Assembly: GCF_000238775.2 (NCBI RefSeq)
Contig: NZ_AFEJ02000002.1
Span: forward strand, 992,001-1,056,000
DNA from: Acaryochloris sp. CCMEE 5410
GTDB lineage: Bacteria > Cyanobacteriota > Cyanobacteriia > Thermosynechococcales > Thermosynechococcaceae
Length of the DNA stretch: 64,000 nt
Direction: 5' to 3'
In this document: in pieces, positions 54,016 to 63,812 of the stretch
Position numbering within the stretch: the first letter of the stretch is position 1
Layout: the number at the start of each line of letters is the position of its first letter
The notes under the pieces: generated by a model
The model's database searches: none
What the model saw: the letters and a program-made list of their open reading frames with translations, nothing else
What the model was told of the DNA's origin: nothing
Program-made: the position numbers and the translations under genes

Positions 54016-54723
54016 ATGATGAACCTGATTCCTGTTGCCGAAAATCTATGGACTGTATCTCAACCCTTTCGCTATCTGGGGTTAGAAGTGGGAACGCGGA
54101 TGACCATTGTTCGACTGGATAGTGACCTGATTTTGATATCCCCGATTCAGCTTCAGACCAGGGATTGCCCAACCCTGAATGCTCTGGGAACCGTTCGTCA
54201 TCTAATGGCTCCAAATCGCTCCCACTATCTGTTCTTGAACCAAGCTCAGGATCTATTTCCAGATGCCGTTGTTTGGGGGGTCGAAGGGCTCGCAGAAAAA
54301 CGGCCAGAACTCAAACTGGATGCCCTACTCAATCAGCCCGGTCGCATGGGGGACAATCTCGATTATTTGCCCATTGATGGCTTTGGAGCGCTCTTACCCC
54401 GAGGGATTGCCCTTGCCTATGAAACGGTCTTTTGTCATCGGCCCAGTCGGAGTCTAATCCTAACGGATATTGCCTTTAACTTCGACGCTTCCTACCCTTG
54501 GGTGACTCAATTGGCTGCGCGGGTGATGGGAACAACTGGCCTCAAACCCTCCAAGTTTGAGAAATGGGGGACTCGTGAGAAGGACAAGGTTAAAGCCTCA
54601 ATTCAGCGGGTGTTGGCCTGGGATTTTGATCGCGTGATTCCCGCCCACGGCAGCATCGTCGAAACCGATGGCAAGGCCCAATTGAAAACCGGTTTTGAAT
54701 GGTTTTTTGATGAGGCCCTCTAA
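54016..54723 (+). CDS. DUF4336 protein inside the second dev operon
   Basis: A 235-residue soluble protein of the DUF4336 family, distantly like metallo-beta-lactamases. Family features seen are ENLWTVSQPFRYLGLEVGTR at the start, a LMAPNRSHYLFL histidine segment near 65, and VIPAHGSIVETDGK near 218 with the late His. It lacks the full HxHxDH zinc motif, so hydrolase activity is uncertain. Its position between devC and devA, with short gaps (18 and 29 bases), indicates it belongs to the exporter system, perhaps acting on the exported or inducing compound. The start is ATG 54016 or 54019. Confidence 0.8.
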   Translation: MMNLIPVAENLWTVSQPFRYLGLEVGTRMTIVRLDSDLILISPIQLQTRDCPTLNALGTVRHLMAPNRSHYLFLNQAQDLFPDAVVWGVEGLAEKRPELKLDALLNQPGRMGDNLDYLPIDGFGALLPRGIALAYETVFCHRPSRSLILTDIAFNFDASYPWVTQLAARVMGTTGLKPSKFEKWGTREKDKVKASIQRVLAWDFDRVIPAHGSIVETDGKAQLKTGFEWFFDEAL

Positions 54724-54752
54724 CGGTTTGATTTTGTTCTGGAGTGATTCCC

Positions 54753-55478
54753 ATGTCTAACGTCATTATTGCCCACCAACTCGACCATTCCTTTGGCGAA
54801 GGCCAGCTCCAGAAGCAGGTCTTATTCGATATCAATTTGGAGATTGAGGCGGGTGAAATTGTGATTCTCACGGGTCCTTCAGGCTCTGGGAAGACAACAC
54901 TACTCACATTGCTCGGAGGCTTAAGGGCAGCCCAAAGCGGCAGTCTCCAGATCCTTGACCAGGAAATGTTGGGAGCCTCGAAGCAGCAGCTCAGTCAACT
55001 TCGTTGCCATATCGGCTATATTTTTCAGGCCCACAATCTGATGAGCTTTCTAACAGCCCAGCAAAATGTGCGCATGTCCCTGGAACTACATGACACTTTT
55101 TTGGAGCAAGACTTGGATGCGATCTCATCCAACATACTCACAGCAGTCGGTCTAGAAGAGCGCATCAACTACTACCCCGATGAACTCTCCGGGGGACAAC
55201 GTCAGCGCGTCGCCATTGCCCGAGCGTTGGCGAGTCATCCCAAAATTATCTTGGCGGATGAACCCACTGCCGCTCTGGATAAAAAGTCTGGACGAGGCGT
55301 GGTCGAGATTATGCAACGCCTCGCCCGAGAACAGGGCTGCACCATTCTCCTCGTCACCCATGACAACCGAATTTTGGACATTGCCGATCGGATTATCTAT
55401 ATGGAGGATGGACGTTTAGCGCCCCTACCACAGACAGAAGAGGGCATTGCTAACTCATCTCCTAGCATCGCCGCTTAG
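54753..55478 (+). CDS. DevA-like ABC exporter ATPase (copy 2)
   Basis: A 241-residue ATPase from ATG 54753, with an in-frame GTG at 54744. The Walker A is GPSGSGKTT, the signature LSGGQRQR, the Walker B IILADEPTAALDKKSGRG and the H-loop LLVTHDNRILDIADR. It is very similar to copy 1 and closes the five-gene TetR-devB-devC-DUF4336-devA operon. An IS630 element begins 72 bases after its stop. Confidence 0.94.
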   Translation: MSNVIIAHQLDHSFGEGQLQKQVLFDINLEIEAGEIVILTGPSGSGKTTLLTLLGGLRAAQSGSLQILDQEMLGASKQQLSQLRCHIGYIFQAHNLMSFLTAQQNVRMSLELHDTFLEQDLDAISSNILTAVGLEERINYYPDELSGGQRQRVAIARALASHPKIILADEPTAALDKKSGRGVVEIMQRLAREQGCTILLVTHDNRILDIADRIIYMEDGRLAPLPQTEEGIANSSPSIAA

Positions 55479-55550
55479 AGTGTGGCAGTCTCTTTTTGGA
55501 GTGATCAATATGAAGTTGAATCAGTGCTCGCTGAAAAGGCCGAGCTAATA

Positions 55551-56692
55551 CCAAATCCGACTCATTAACCCCCGAAATATCTCATCTGTCAAGCTGGCCA
55601 CCAATGGTACTGCGTTAGAGCTTTAATGTCCGATTGCATGGTCATTAAAGTTCGACAGCGCTGCTCGAGAACATCTTCGAGGTCATCCAGGGTCTCAAAA
55701 CACCGATTGGCCAGTGGTTCGTCCGCTAGCCGCCACAACCGTTCAGCGGGCTGTAGCTCTGGAGAATAGGGGGGTAAAACCTTCAGATGAATGCCAGGTG
55801 GCACCACCCGATTCTTACAGGTATGCCATCCGGCTCCATCCAGAACGAGAAGAATCTGTTTGTGCTTTCCCGCTCCAACTTGCTGAGCAAAGCTTTGTAG
55901 GGCTTGATTAAACCATTCTCCATTGACCCGAGGCAGAATGAACCATTCGGTATTGCCAGTTGCGGGATGAACGAATCCATACAGATAGGTCCATTCATAG
56001 CGATGGTCCACCTCAGCAATTGGACGCTGACCCACAGGCGCCCAAATCTTTCGAATAATGGGTTTAAGGCCTAAACGATGTTCATCCAAGGACCAAACTT
56101 CGACCTGAGCATTAGGGTAGCGTCGCTCCAATTCTGCTTTGTACTCAGGCAGTTTTCTTAAAAGCGGCTTGGGCCTCTGGTTCACCTTTACGGTGGTGAG
56201 GACGTGGGCATTGCAGGGACTGCTCCAATCGCTTGAGATAGTCCCAACCGCGTTGGGGCCAAACCTTATCGACTCCTGTCATCTGAGCGATGACCTGGGC
56301 TACTTTGGGGCCGTTCCATAGACCACCGTCGGCGGGTGGGGTTTGTAGACGAGTCAACAATTGTGCACATTGGTCTTGAGTCAGAAGACTGCGAGATTGA
56401 TGAGGTCGCTTATCTTTGCGTCGGTTGCGTAACCCATGGGCGCCATTGTGGTTATACTCCCTGACGATTTCTCGAGCGTAATCGTAGTTGAGACCGACCA
56501 CTTGGGCTGCTTGAGTTAGCGTTGTTTGCTCACTGACGAGCCATAGTAGATGCCAGCGGCGCGATTCTACTGGGTCTTGGCTGGCTCGGTAATGAGACTT
56601 CAGCTCGTCAGGCGAAAAATGGGGTTTGAGATATAGTTTTCTTGGCATTCTCTAATTATGCATTATATCGGAGTTATATAAATCGGATTTGG
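55551..56692 (-). mobile_element. Second complete IS630-family insertion sequence
   Basis: The 1142-bp element has inverted ends CCAAATCCGA (left) and TCGGATTTGG (right) and is flanked by TA at 55549-55550 and 56693-56694. The similarity of the ends extends one base beyond the TA. It differs in sequence from the IS630 at 11909-13050. It sits in the intergenic region after the second dev operon and breaks no visible gene. Confidence 0.88.
55589..56648 (-). CDS. IS630-family transposase in two overlapping frames
   Basis: The first frame (56648 to 56145) begins MPRKLYLKPHFSPDELK and holds the helix-turn-helix DNA-binding part, ending FKKTA. The second frame (to 55589) carries the DDE catalytic domain: Asp in EVWSLDEHRLGL, Asp in LLVLDGAGWHT and Glu in LQPAERLWR, ending QYHWWPA. 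The frames overlap at about 56148-56185 around an AAGAAAACTG stretch, and a +1 (or -2) step joins them as FKKLPEYKAEL. All three catalytic residues are present. Confidence 0.85.
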
Positions 56693-56802
56693 TATAAGAC
56701 AATACCGCAGTTAAAACCCTTATTCATCCCGTATAGAAAACCAGATTCTGGTATGCAGGCTCTTCCATAAATCTTTTCGGTTAGGGCAAGGGGGTTGGGT
56801 GC

Positions 56803-58206
56803 TTAGGCGATTCTCACAACAACTAACCAAATCACAGGAATACTAACGATTAGCGTCGTTAATACCAGGCGTAATTGGCTATTTTGACGCTGAACTTGCT
56901 GCCATATTTTGGAATAAGGAACGTCAGCATCTCCAAGTTGGAAAAGAGCATATTTTTGAAACCATCTGGGGAGTAATTTATGCAGAAACATCAGGATCAC
57001 TACTTTGCTGATAAACAGGAGACTGCTGGCTCGTTTATTCCCCCCAAAGCCAATTTCTGATAGCTGGGCCACTGCATCCGTATCAGGCTTTCGGGCTTCG
57101 GTATAAGCGGGTAACGCGCGGGATAAATCTCCTTTGGTTTGGGCCAGTATCTCAGCAAAAATGCGGCAGCTTTCCAGGGCGACATTACACCCTTGCCCCA
57201 AGGAAGGCCACACCGAGTGGGCCGCATCTCCCAACAGAACCACGCAGTCACTACCTTCAAATCGATTGCACTGGGTGGTGATTCCTCCGTGGGCCGCCTT
57301 TTGTGACAATAAATCTTGGGCAAACTGTGACGGTAAACCCGTTTGATCTAGATTTGGGAAAAAATCAGGAAACTTCTCTTGAAATAAGGCCAATATATCT
57401 GCTTCTGATTGCAGGGTCTCATAAGTGATGTCTCCCACTTGAGGCAAGATCAATACCCCTTTGAGAGAGCCATCGGTACTAGGGGGAGCGAGTAACGTCA
57501 GGGGTTGGGCATTCGGCCAGGCATGAAAACTCTCTGCCCACTTTTCCTCTGCGCCGGGTAGATCTTTCGCGAACCCTAAATCACAGATTTTATACATCAT
57601 ATTGTCTTGATTTTGCTGGACTTCGAATCCCTGAATCTGTGATTCCATAGAAGCCCTGACGGTACTGTAAACACCATCTGCACCAATTAATAAGTCAAAG
57701 GTTTGCTGATGTTGGTCTTGTTTGCCTTGAAACAACGCTGTTTTATCCTGAAAATTGACCTGCAGCAAGGTTTGATCAAAGTGGTATTGAATGTTTTCTG
57801 GAAAACGATGCTGCCCCTCCTCAATAAGACACTGAGCCAGGGTAGTGCGATCGACTGACACGGCATCCTGAAACCCTTTACCGAGATTTGCCCCTTTGGC
57901 CGTATGTCGAACATTTCCTTGGAGAAAGACCTGTTTTTCCGGCAGTAGCTCTACGCCAATGTCCTTCAGAGCTTTTTGTCCCCGACGGCTCAGAATAATA
58001 TTAAAGGACCGTCGATTGCTAGATACTCTAAAATCAGCACTGCGCCGCTCGTAAACAAAAACTTGCCAACCCATCTGGGCTAAATACAAAGCAGCCAGTG
58101 TGCCGGTTGGCCCACCCCCCACAATCACAACTTTTCTGCCTTCAGGAGATGGTGAAGCGTTCGCGGACTGAGTCTCTACCATGCTTGAGTTCCAGCGCTG
58201 ATCCAC
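56803..58206 (-). CDS. FAD-dependent monooxygenase, kynurenine 3-monooxygenase-like, membrane-tailed
   Basis: A 467-residue flavoprotein hydroxylase. The N-terminal FAD motif is VVIVGGGPTGTLAALYLAQM near 26, the DG motif is LLIGADGVYSTVRASME and the GD motif is VVLLGDAAHSVWPSLGQGCN. The arrangement matches the KMO branch of aromatic hydroxylases. The C-terminus has a hydrophobic segment near 400 (FISKVVILMFLHKLLP) and a terminal helix at 448-465 (LVLTTLIVSIPVIWLVVV) that should anchor it in the membrane, as in eukaryotic KMO. No kynurenine-pathway neighbour is present, so the substrate is open. The start may be ATG 58182 (MVETQSANA) instead. Confidence 0.85.
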   Translation of the reverse strand: MDQRWNSSMVETQSANASPSPEGRKVVIVGGGPTGTLAALYLAQMGWQVFVYERRSADFRVSSNRRSFNIILSRRGQKALKDIGVELLPEKQVFLQGNVRHTAKGANLGKGFQDAVSVDRTTLAQCLIEEGQHRFPENIQYHFDQTLLQVNFQDKTALFQGKQDQHQQTFDLLIGADGVYSTVRASMESQIQGFEVQQNQDNMMYKICDLGFAKDLPGAEEKWAESFHAWPNAQPLTLLAPPSTDGSLKGVLILPQVGDITYETLQSEADILALFQEKFPDFFPNLDQTGLPSQFAQDLLSQKAAHGGITTQCNRFEGSDCVVLLGDAAHSVWPSLGQGCNVALESCRIFAEILAQTKGDLSRALPAYTEARKPDTDAVAQLSEIGFGGNKRASSLLFISKVVILMFLHKLLPRWFQKYALFQLGDADVPYSKIWQQVQRQNSQLRLVLTTLIVSIPVIWLVVVRIA

Positions 58207-58396
58207 TTCATCTTACAGCGCCATCGGTGGCACTCCCGTACTTGATTCGTGTGATTAAAACGAGGCGAGATTTGACCTTCAGGTGCTGCTAACAGGCTGT
58301 CCTTTGTGCTTTTTGGGCGCTGTTCAAATTCATTAATTTTGTTCTACGAATGCAGGATTAAAAGTCTCTTGTGTTTTAGCCTGTGGCCATAAAAAT

Positions 58397-58972
58397 CTAA
58401 TCCGTTGCAGTTGACTCTTCTGGCTGGCGCTCTGCAAATTCAATCCACAATAGGGCATCAAAAGGAATTTTGCCCTGGCCCGGTTCATATTGGTCAAGCA
58501 CCTGACTGGCATCGTCAATCCTCACCTTCTCAACAGAAACACGATGTACGGTGTAAGGCGTATCAGCAAAAGGTGCGTCCAAGCGATGCCTGAATGCTTC
58601 ATCGATGAGTAAAGATTCAATCAGACGGTAGGGATGACCGTCATGACTAGTGCCCCTCTTCAGATCCCACTCTTGACTCTGAAGAGCTGCCTTTGCCAGA
58701 TACGTTGAAATCCATGGATAATCTTCCACACTGCCCAGGTACATTCCCTCAAGCGGTGCGGCATCCATAGGACGCTGACTCAGCCATTTCTGAATAGATG
58801 TTCGATAGTTCTGTTCATCAAACGTGCAGCCAAATTCTCGTCCTTGTAGTCTAAATCCCGTGGCGGAGGGGCTGCTATCAATAATGGGAGAACATTGATT
58901 GCTGTTCCAATGGTTTAAGCTACTTCCCGAAATAAAGTACCAGACTCCAAGGGTAACGAGAAATACTGGCAT
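58397..58972 (-). CDS. Unrecognised exported protein
   Basis: A 191-residue protein with an N-terminal hydrophobic segment (MPVFLVTLGVWYFISGSS) that acts as a signal peptide or anchor, followed by a polar region with GREFGCTFDEQNY. No domain is recognised. Its start lies about 90 bases from the ISAs1 element and its stop 190 bases from the monooxygenase start, in the same direction, so the two may form a unit. Confidence 0.65.
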   Translation of the reverse strand: MPVFLVTLGVWYFISGSSLNHWNSNQCSPIIDSSPSATGFRLQGREFGCTFDEQNYRTSIQKWLSQRPMDAAPLEGMYLGSVEDYPWISTYLAKAALQSQEWDLKRGTSHDGHPYRLIESLLIDEAFRHRLDAPFADTPYTVHRVSVEKVRIDDASQVLDQYEPGQGKIPFDALLWIEFAERQPEESTATD

Positions 58973-59065
58973 CCACTAATCGTCCTTTATGAGCAAGATA
59001 TTTCAAGTCTAGCTAAAGTGAATTTGCTAATTGGTCAAAAAGTAATGTCTGAGTACTTCCCTGAG

Positions 59066-60230
59066 CAGGGTTGTTTTACGTTACTCCTAGAAAAAATAGG
59101 ATGGTTCTACTGACCAACAGTAGAGAGACCGATGAGCCATCTAATCGATACTTTGAAGCAAGTCCCGGATTTCCGCAGTGCCCATGGCCGTATTCATCCG
59201 TTATGGCTGCTGTTGCTATTGATGGTGATGGGCATGCTTGCTGGATATCAAGGGTACCGTCCGTTAGAAACCTTTGTGAGCGATTATCGCCAGCCTTTAA
59301 GTGAGCTATTGGGGCTTGAGAGCCTCGAAGTTCCGTCTCACTGTACCTTTCGTCGAGTGATGAAGGGGCTTGACTTCCAAGCGTTGAGCCACCAATTTGA
59401 AGCATGGATGCTCTCGAAAGCCCAGACTCACTCTCCCGATAATTATGCAGCCTCCATTGATGGCAAACGGATTCGTCAGGGGCTGACAGATGCCAAGGGG
59501 AAGCAGCGTTTTGTGGGCTTGGTGAGTTTATTTGCGGTGGAAGCAGGCATCACCCTCAAGCTCGAAGCCCTCACTCAGGAGGATAATAGCGAAATCAAAG
59601 TCGTGCAGGCACTGTTGGAAACCCTTCAACTCGATGGCTTGCTGATTACCATGGATGCCTTACACGCCCAAAAAACACTTGAGAAGATTGTGGCCTCGGG
59701 TAACGACTATCTTGTGGCGGTCAAATCCAATCAGGGAAGACTTTACGACCACCTCCAGACTTACTTTGAGTGTCTTAAACCCATGGCTGAGCACATCCAC
59801 TCCGCCCAAAGTAGAGGACGAGATGAACATCGGTGTATACAGGTTTATGAGCCTGTCGGCATAGCCCTACAAGAATGGACAGCAATTCGCTCTGTACTTT
59901 GTGTCCAACGATGGGGTACTCGCAAAGGAAAGGAGTATCACAATACCGCCTATTACATCAGTTCAGCTGCCACCTCACCCCATCATTGGCAATCTCTGGT
60001 CCGAGAACATTGGGGCATTGAAAATCGGTTGCATTGGCCGAAGGATGTTGTTTTTGGCGAAGATGATTATCGACTCGAAGATGAACAAGCACTGCTCAAT
60101 TGGTCAGTGCTTAGAACTATTGGGATTAATATCCTGCGGCTAAACGACTATCAATCCCTCAAAACCGCGATGACTAAGCTTGCTAATCGGGTCGATATTA
60201 TTTTTTCGCTGCTAACTTAAAACAGCCCTG
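59066..60230 (+). mobile_element. Complete ISAs1-family insertion sequence
   Basis: The 1165-bp element begins CAGGGTTGTTTTACGTTA and ends with the imperfect complement (CAGGGCTGTTTTAAGTTA read inward). It is flanked by a perfect 10-bp duplication, CTTCCCTGAG, at 59056-59065 and 60231-60240. It lies between two genes and interrupts neither. Confidence 0.93.
59132..60220 (+). CDS. ISAs1-family transposase
   Basis: A 362-residue DDE transposase of the ISAs1 / H-repeat type. An N-terminal domain begins MSHLIDTLKQVPDFRSAHGR with a hydrophobic stretch at 25-40. The catalytic residues lie in AASIDGKRIRQG (Asp), LLITMDALHAQKTL (Asp) and REHWGIENRLHW (Glu). The length is normal for an intact member. 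The stop at 60218-60220 lies ten bases from the right end. Confidence 0.94.
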   Translation: MSHLIDTLKQVPDFRSAHGRIHPLWLLLLLMVMGMLAGYQGYRPLETFVSDYRQPLSELLGLESLEVPSHCTFRRVMKGLDFQALSHQFEAWMLSKAQTHSPDNYAASIDGKRIRQGLTDAKGKQRFVGLVSLFAVEAGITLKLEALTQEDNSEIKVVQALLETLQLDGLLITMDALHAQKTLEKIVASGNDYLVAVKSNQGRLYDHLQTYFECLKPMAEHIHSAQSRGRDEHRCIQVYEPVGIALQEWTAIRSVLCVQRWGTRKGKEYHNTAYYISSAATSPHHWQSLVREHWGIENRLHWPKDVVFGEDDYRLEDEQALLNWSVLRTIGINILRLNDYQSLKTAMTKLANRVDIIFSLLT

Positions 60231-60295
60231 CTTCCCTGAGTGATCTGTATTTCTAAAAAATGACTCGAGCTAGTCCATTTTTCTTTTAGCTAGCC

Positions 60296-61381
60296 TTAAG
60301 CAACCTGCAACCAAGCTAAGCAGTACTGAATTGCAACAATGGCTCCATAAACTCCTACGCTGATCCAAACTAAAGGCATCCCCCTCCATGGGCGAATTTG
60401 AATGATTCCTGGCGGTAAAAACAACAGTTGAAACTTAGCAAAAGACTCACCTTCAAGCTGCTGATCTGCTTCGTCTACTGAGGAGGCAATGGTCGGTAAT
60501 GGTGTTAAATCAACATTATTTGCTGACGTTGCGTTCATTGGCTCAAAGAAAATTTTGGATCTAGTAGGGTTAATGCCTACTAGGTAGGAAAGTTTACCGA
60601 CTGATGAGCTCAATTCTGTTGCCCACAGTTGAGTTAAACGGGCGTATAGCTTGTTGCCCAAGGAGCGACTTTTTCTATATCCAGTAATATCTGGTGCACA
60701 AGCTAAAGCCGTTTGCAGAATATTTTGCTCTGACTTTTTGTGTAAACAGCAAAAGGCAATCGCCTGAATTGCAGGATAGAGATAAATAATATTCGTCAGA
60801 ATAGGAAAGGGGAGAGAAATATATTGTTGGGCTAAAACGCTCAATACCAATGGAATGATAGCCACTAAGGTTGTTATGAGTGGGATTATCATCCACCACT
60901 TTGCAGAGGCAACATAGGCTTGCAAGATATACCACTGTAAGAACCCAGCAATAACAGTCGCCCCAAGCAGCGCCATATACATGGCGGTCAGTTCTGTAGC
61001 AGCATTGCTTCTAGAGCTAGATAAGTTCTCTACAGTCCCAAACAAAAGCTCATCGAATCTCTTGTCAAAAGCAAATTGGAGCGTGTTAAACAATGTACTC
61101 CCTACAGCAACCGCTAGAATCCACTTCCAGTCCGGAAAGTACTGACGAAGAATCAACCATTGGGCCGCTCCCATAAATGTTCCACCGATCAGTCCAGCAA
61201 TGATAATGAATTGCATCGGATTTTGTTGCCACAGGTGAACAAAGGGAGCTTGCCCTGTTACGATGTTGGCTGCATAAATGCTGACAACAGTGGCAAATAG
61301 ATACAGGCTGATGAACCCCAGCCTATCGAAAGGTTTGATAACCAATCGCTGAGCATTTGCGAAGTTATAGGATATCGGCAT
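60296..61381 (-). CDS. Unrecognised polytopic membrane protein
   Basis: A 361-residue protein with about six helices in the first 220 residues (for example PMQFIIIAGLIGGTFMGAAQ near 55 and MALLGATVIAGFLQWYILQA). A polar stretch of about 110 residues follows, and a final helix lies at about 335-355 (VWISVGVYGAIVAIQYCLAW). The repeated QWxILRQ/QWYILQA helices suggest an internal duplication. I do not recognise the family. The start is ATG 61381. Confidence 0.7.
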   Translation of the reverse strand: MPISYNFANAQRLVIKPFDRLGFISLYLFATVVSIYAANIVTGQAPFVHLWQQNPMQFIIIAGLIGGTFMGAAQWLILRQYFPDWKWILAVAVGSTLFNTLQFAFDKRFDELLFGTVENLSSSRSNAATELTAMYMALLGATVIAGFLQWYILQAYVASAKWWMIIPLITTLVAIIPLVLSVLAQQYISLPFPILTNIIYLYPAIQAIAFCCLHKKSEQNILQTALACAPDITGYRKSRSLGNKLYARLTQLWATELSSSVGKLSYLVGINPTRSKIFFEPMNATSANNVDLTPLPTIASSVDEADQQLEGESFAKFQLLFLPPGIIQIRPWRGMPLVWISVGVYGAIVAIQYCLAWLQVA

Positions 61382-61508
61382 GAGACAATAGCACGGCTCC
61401 AGCTATATCAAGTATTCATAGAGTACGTGCAATTGCCAAAATTTCTAAAATTTAGCCCTTAAGAGGCTGCTTCTCTTTTCTGAACAACGTGAGGCTCACC
61501 AAAAGCTA

Positions 61509-63209
61509 TTAGCGGGATTTAAGTAACGCTTGAGCCTTAGGATGCTCCAGTAGTGCAGTGGTCTCCTTCAGTAACCGTTTGCCTAACACTTGGCTTAGAA
61601 ATCCTTGATTTGTCCAGGTTCGTTCAAGTTGTTTAGCTGTTTTCAATTTCTGTAAAGCCTCATTTTCTCGACCTTGAGTTAATAAAGTCGCACCAATCAA
61701 CAAATGAGCACCAGCAGACTCTTCGGGACTAGCTTTAATGGCAGCTTGCCAGTCTTGGATTGCTCCAGGAACTTCGGAGTTCTCATAGCGGGCAATTCCT
61801 CGATAAATATAGGTTTTACCCTCTTTCGGTTTTAGCTGGATAGCCTGATCGTAATCAGCTATTGCCTTCGCTACTTCTCCCTGTCGAAACTGTAGCCGAC
61901 CGCGGGTTTGATAGGCTGGCGCGTAGGTTGGATCGATGGTGAGGGCTTGCTTGAGATCCAACAAAGCGCCGCGAATATCTTGTTCTAGCCAGCGAGTGAA
62001 CCCTCGATTTTTATAGGCTTTGGCTAATCCCGGATCTAGACGCAAAGCCTGATTGTAATCGTCAATTGCTTGGGTTCTGGCACCCAGATAGAAGTTGGCT
62101 AATCCACGATTATTGTAAGCAGTGCTGTCTTCAGGATTGAGCTTAAGAGCTTCACTAAAATCTCTCTCGGCCCGCGAGGCCCCAGACTGTAAATTTCGAT
62201 TAGGCTTGAGTGCCTGGGCTAAATGGACTGACCCGCGACTGTTGAAGAACAAAGCGTTGTAGGGATCGATGGCGATCGCATGGTTCAAATCCACCAACGC
62301 TTCCTTATAGTTACCTCGCTGGTAATGGGCCAATCCTCGGCCATGTAGCGCTACGGCTTTGCGATCGCTCCCCAATACCTGATTAAACTTAGAGACAGCT
62401 TTACTACTCTCGCCCCGACCAAGCGCCTGTCCTGCTTCCACCAACGCTTGATCGACGGAGGCCGGAAGGGCGGGTTTAGCAGGTGGCACAACAAAACCCA
62501 ATTCTAGATTGGCATCTTCAGCTTTTTGCAAAAACGTATTGATGGGAATGCCTAAGTTAAACCCTGTTTTGACGTAGATATCTGGATTTAGATTCGGATT
62601 TTGGGCTTGAGGCGTTGTATCTGCTCGACCATGAATCCCGATCAGTTGACCTTGGCTATCTAAGACTGCGCCACCACTCATCCCTGGCAAAGTGGCATTG
62701 GAATAGACCAATCCATACCCATCCCGTAAAGGTCGTACAGCATTCGCTGTAATTTGTCCGGCTGTAAAGTTGTAAACCACCTCATTGATGGCGGCGGTCT
62801 TACCTGGGAATCCGGCAACATAGCAGGGCATTCCCGCAGAAATCTGCTGGGCATTACCCACTTCTGCCACTTTATAAGCCTGGCTACTAGAAAATTGAAT
62901 CAACGCCAGATCGACATTGGGCAGCCGCTGGATGGTTGTATTTGCAATCGGATGTCGAGCCCGATCGGGGGTGACAACCTCATAGGTATCTTCGCTGCCC
63001 ACCACATGGGCTGCCGTTAGCACTGTGTAGGTGTTCCCATCCTGCTTGATAATCACACCAGATCCAGGAGCTTGACTATCAACTCGGACCGTGACGTTGC
63101 GGGCAATTTTGGCAACCTCAGCCGCACTCAACGCATGACTGATCTGGGGCTGTGCAATCACCGCAGTAACCCCTATCAAAACAGCTGGAAGACCAGGAGC
63201 AAATTTCAT
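61509..63209 (-). CDS. Secreted trypsin-like serine protease with TPR repeats
   Basis: A 566-residue exported protein. A signal peptide covers residues 1-27. A chymotrypsin-fold protease domain lies at about 30-235 with the triad in VLTAAHVVG (His), PNVDLALIQF (Asp) and LPGMSGGAVLD (Ser). From about 250, seven or so TPR units follow (for example NPEDSTAYNNRGLANFYLGA and DPTYAPAYQTRGRLQFRQGE). Such proteins are periplasmic in cyanobacteria. No PDZ domain is present, which sets it apart from Deg/Htr proteases. The start is ATG 63209. Confidence 0.9.
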   Translation of the reverse strand: MKFAPGLPAVLIGVTAVIAQPQISHALSAAEVAKIARNVTVRVDSQAPGSGVIIKQDGNTYTVLTAAHVVGSEDTYEVVTPDRARHPIANTTIQRLPNVDLALIQFSSSQAYKVAEVGNAQQISAGMPCYVAGFPGKTAAINEVVYNFTAGQITANAVRPLRDGYGLVYSNATLPGMSGGAVLDSQGQLIGIHGRADTTPQAQNPNLNPDIYVKTGFNLGIPINTFLQKAEDANLELGFVVPPAKPALPASVDQALVEAGQALGRGESSKAVSKFNQVLGSDRKAVALHGRGLAHYQRGNYKEALVDLNHAIAIDPYNALFFNSRGSVHLAQALKPNRNLQSGASRAERDFSEALKLNPEDSTAYNNRGLANFYLGARTQAIDDYNQALRLDPGLAKAYKNRGFTRWLEQDIRGALLDLKQALTIDPTYAPAYQTRGRLQFRQGEVAKAIADYDQAIQLKPKEGKTYIYRGIARYENSEVPGAIQDWQAAIKASPEESAGAHLLIGATLLTQGRENEALQKLKTAKQLERTWTNQGFLSQVLGKRLLKETTALLEHPKAQALLKSR

Positions 63210-63448
63210 TTTATCGATCGCAGTTATGGTTGTTAGTCACTATTAGCATGCCCGAACGATCCCGTCGTAAAGCTTACCTGTCATAAACCGTAAGGATTTT
63301 TCCATGGTTAAAATTACTACTTTCAGCTGTCGTATCACCCACTCATCAGGATCTGCAATTTTGACCATCAACCTAGATCCGACTTTCCGACTTTTAAGTC
63401 CCGACTCTGGCCGACTGACTTCTGGATAGTCCTTGCTTAGGCTATTGG

Positions 63449-63799
63449 ATGCAAGCTACCCCGGAAAGTGCCATGACTCCCACGTTATTGTTCAATCCCT
63501 CGTTCCTTGACCCATCTTCATCCACCCAAGTGTTTGAATCGGCTCCCATTCCCCACCGACTCAATCAACTGATTCAGACTTATTTGGCCACTGATATCCT
63601 CAACGATAGGCTGCAGGATTTATCCCAACAATTCCAAGATCCCCAACCCCGACCTTGGCAACCGCTTAACTGGAATCAGATTGAACCAGATCAGATAAGG
63701 GGAATTGATCCCCTTATTTTTTTAGCTATTCTTGCGGGCAGTATTGGATGCTGTTGGCGAATGTACTACGAGAGATTTTTTTGTATTATCAAAACCTGA
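63449..63799 (+). CDS. Truncated protein, probably cut by an IS1182-type element
   Basis: A 116-residue frame. The first roughly 97 residues look like a genuine protein start (PHRLNQLIQTYLATDILNDR, PDQIRGIDPLIFLAILAGSI). The last 18 (GCCWRMYYERFFCIIKT) look like random translation of the adjoining mobile element. The boundary is therefore near 63740. The conserved-looking part seems familiar from longer cyanobacterial proteins, but I cannot name a function. The rest of the gene should lie beyond the element, outside the window. The start is ATG 63449 or 63473. Confidence 0.55.
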   Translation: MQATPESAMTPTLLFNPSFLDPSSSTQVFESAPIPHRLNQLIQTYLATDILNDRLQDLSQQFQDPQPRPWQPLNWNQIEPDQIRGIDPLIFLAILAGSIGCCWRMYYERFFCIIKT

Positions 63800-63812
63800 A
63801 AATTTGTCAATT

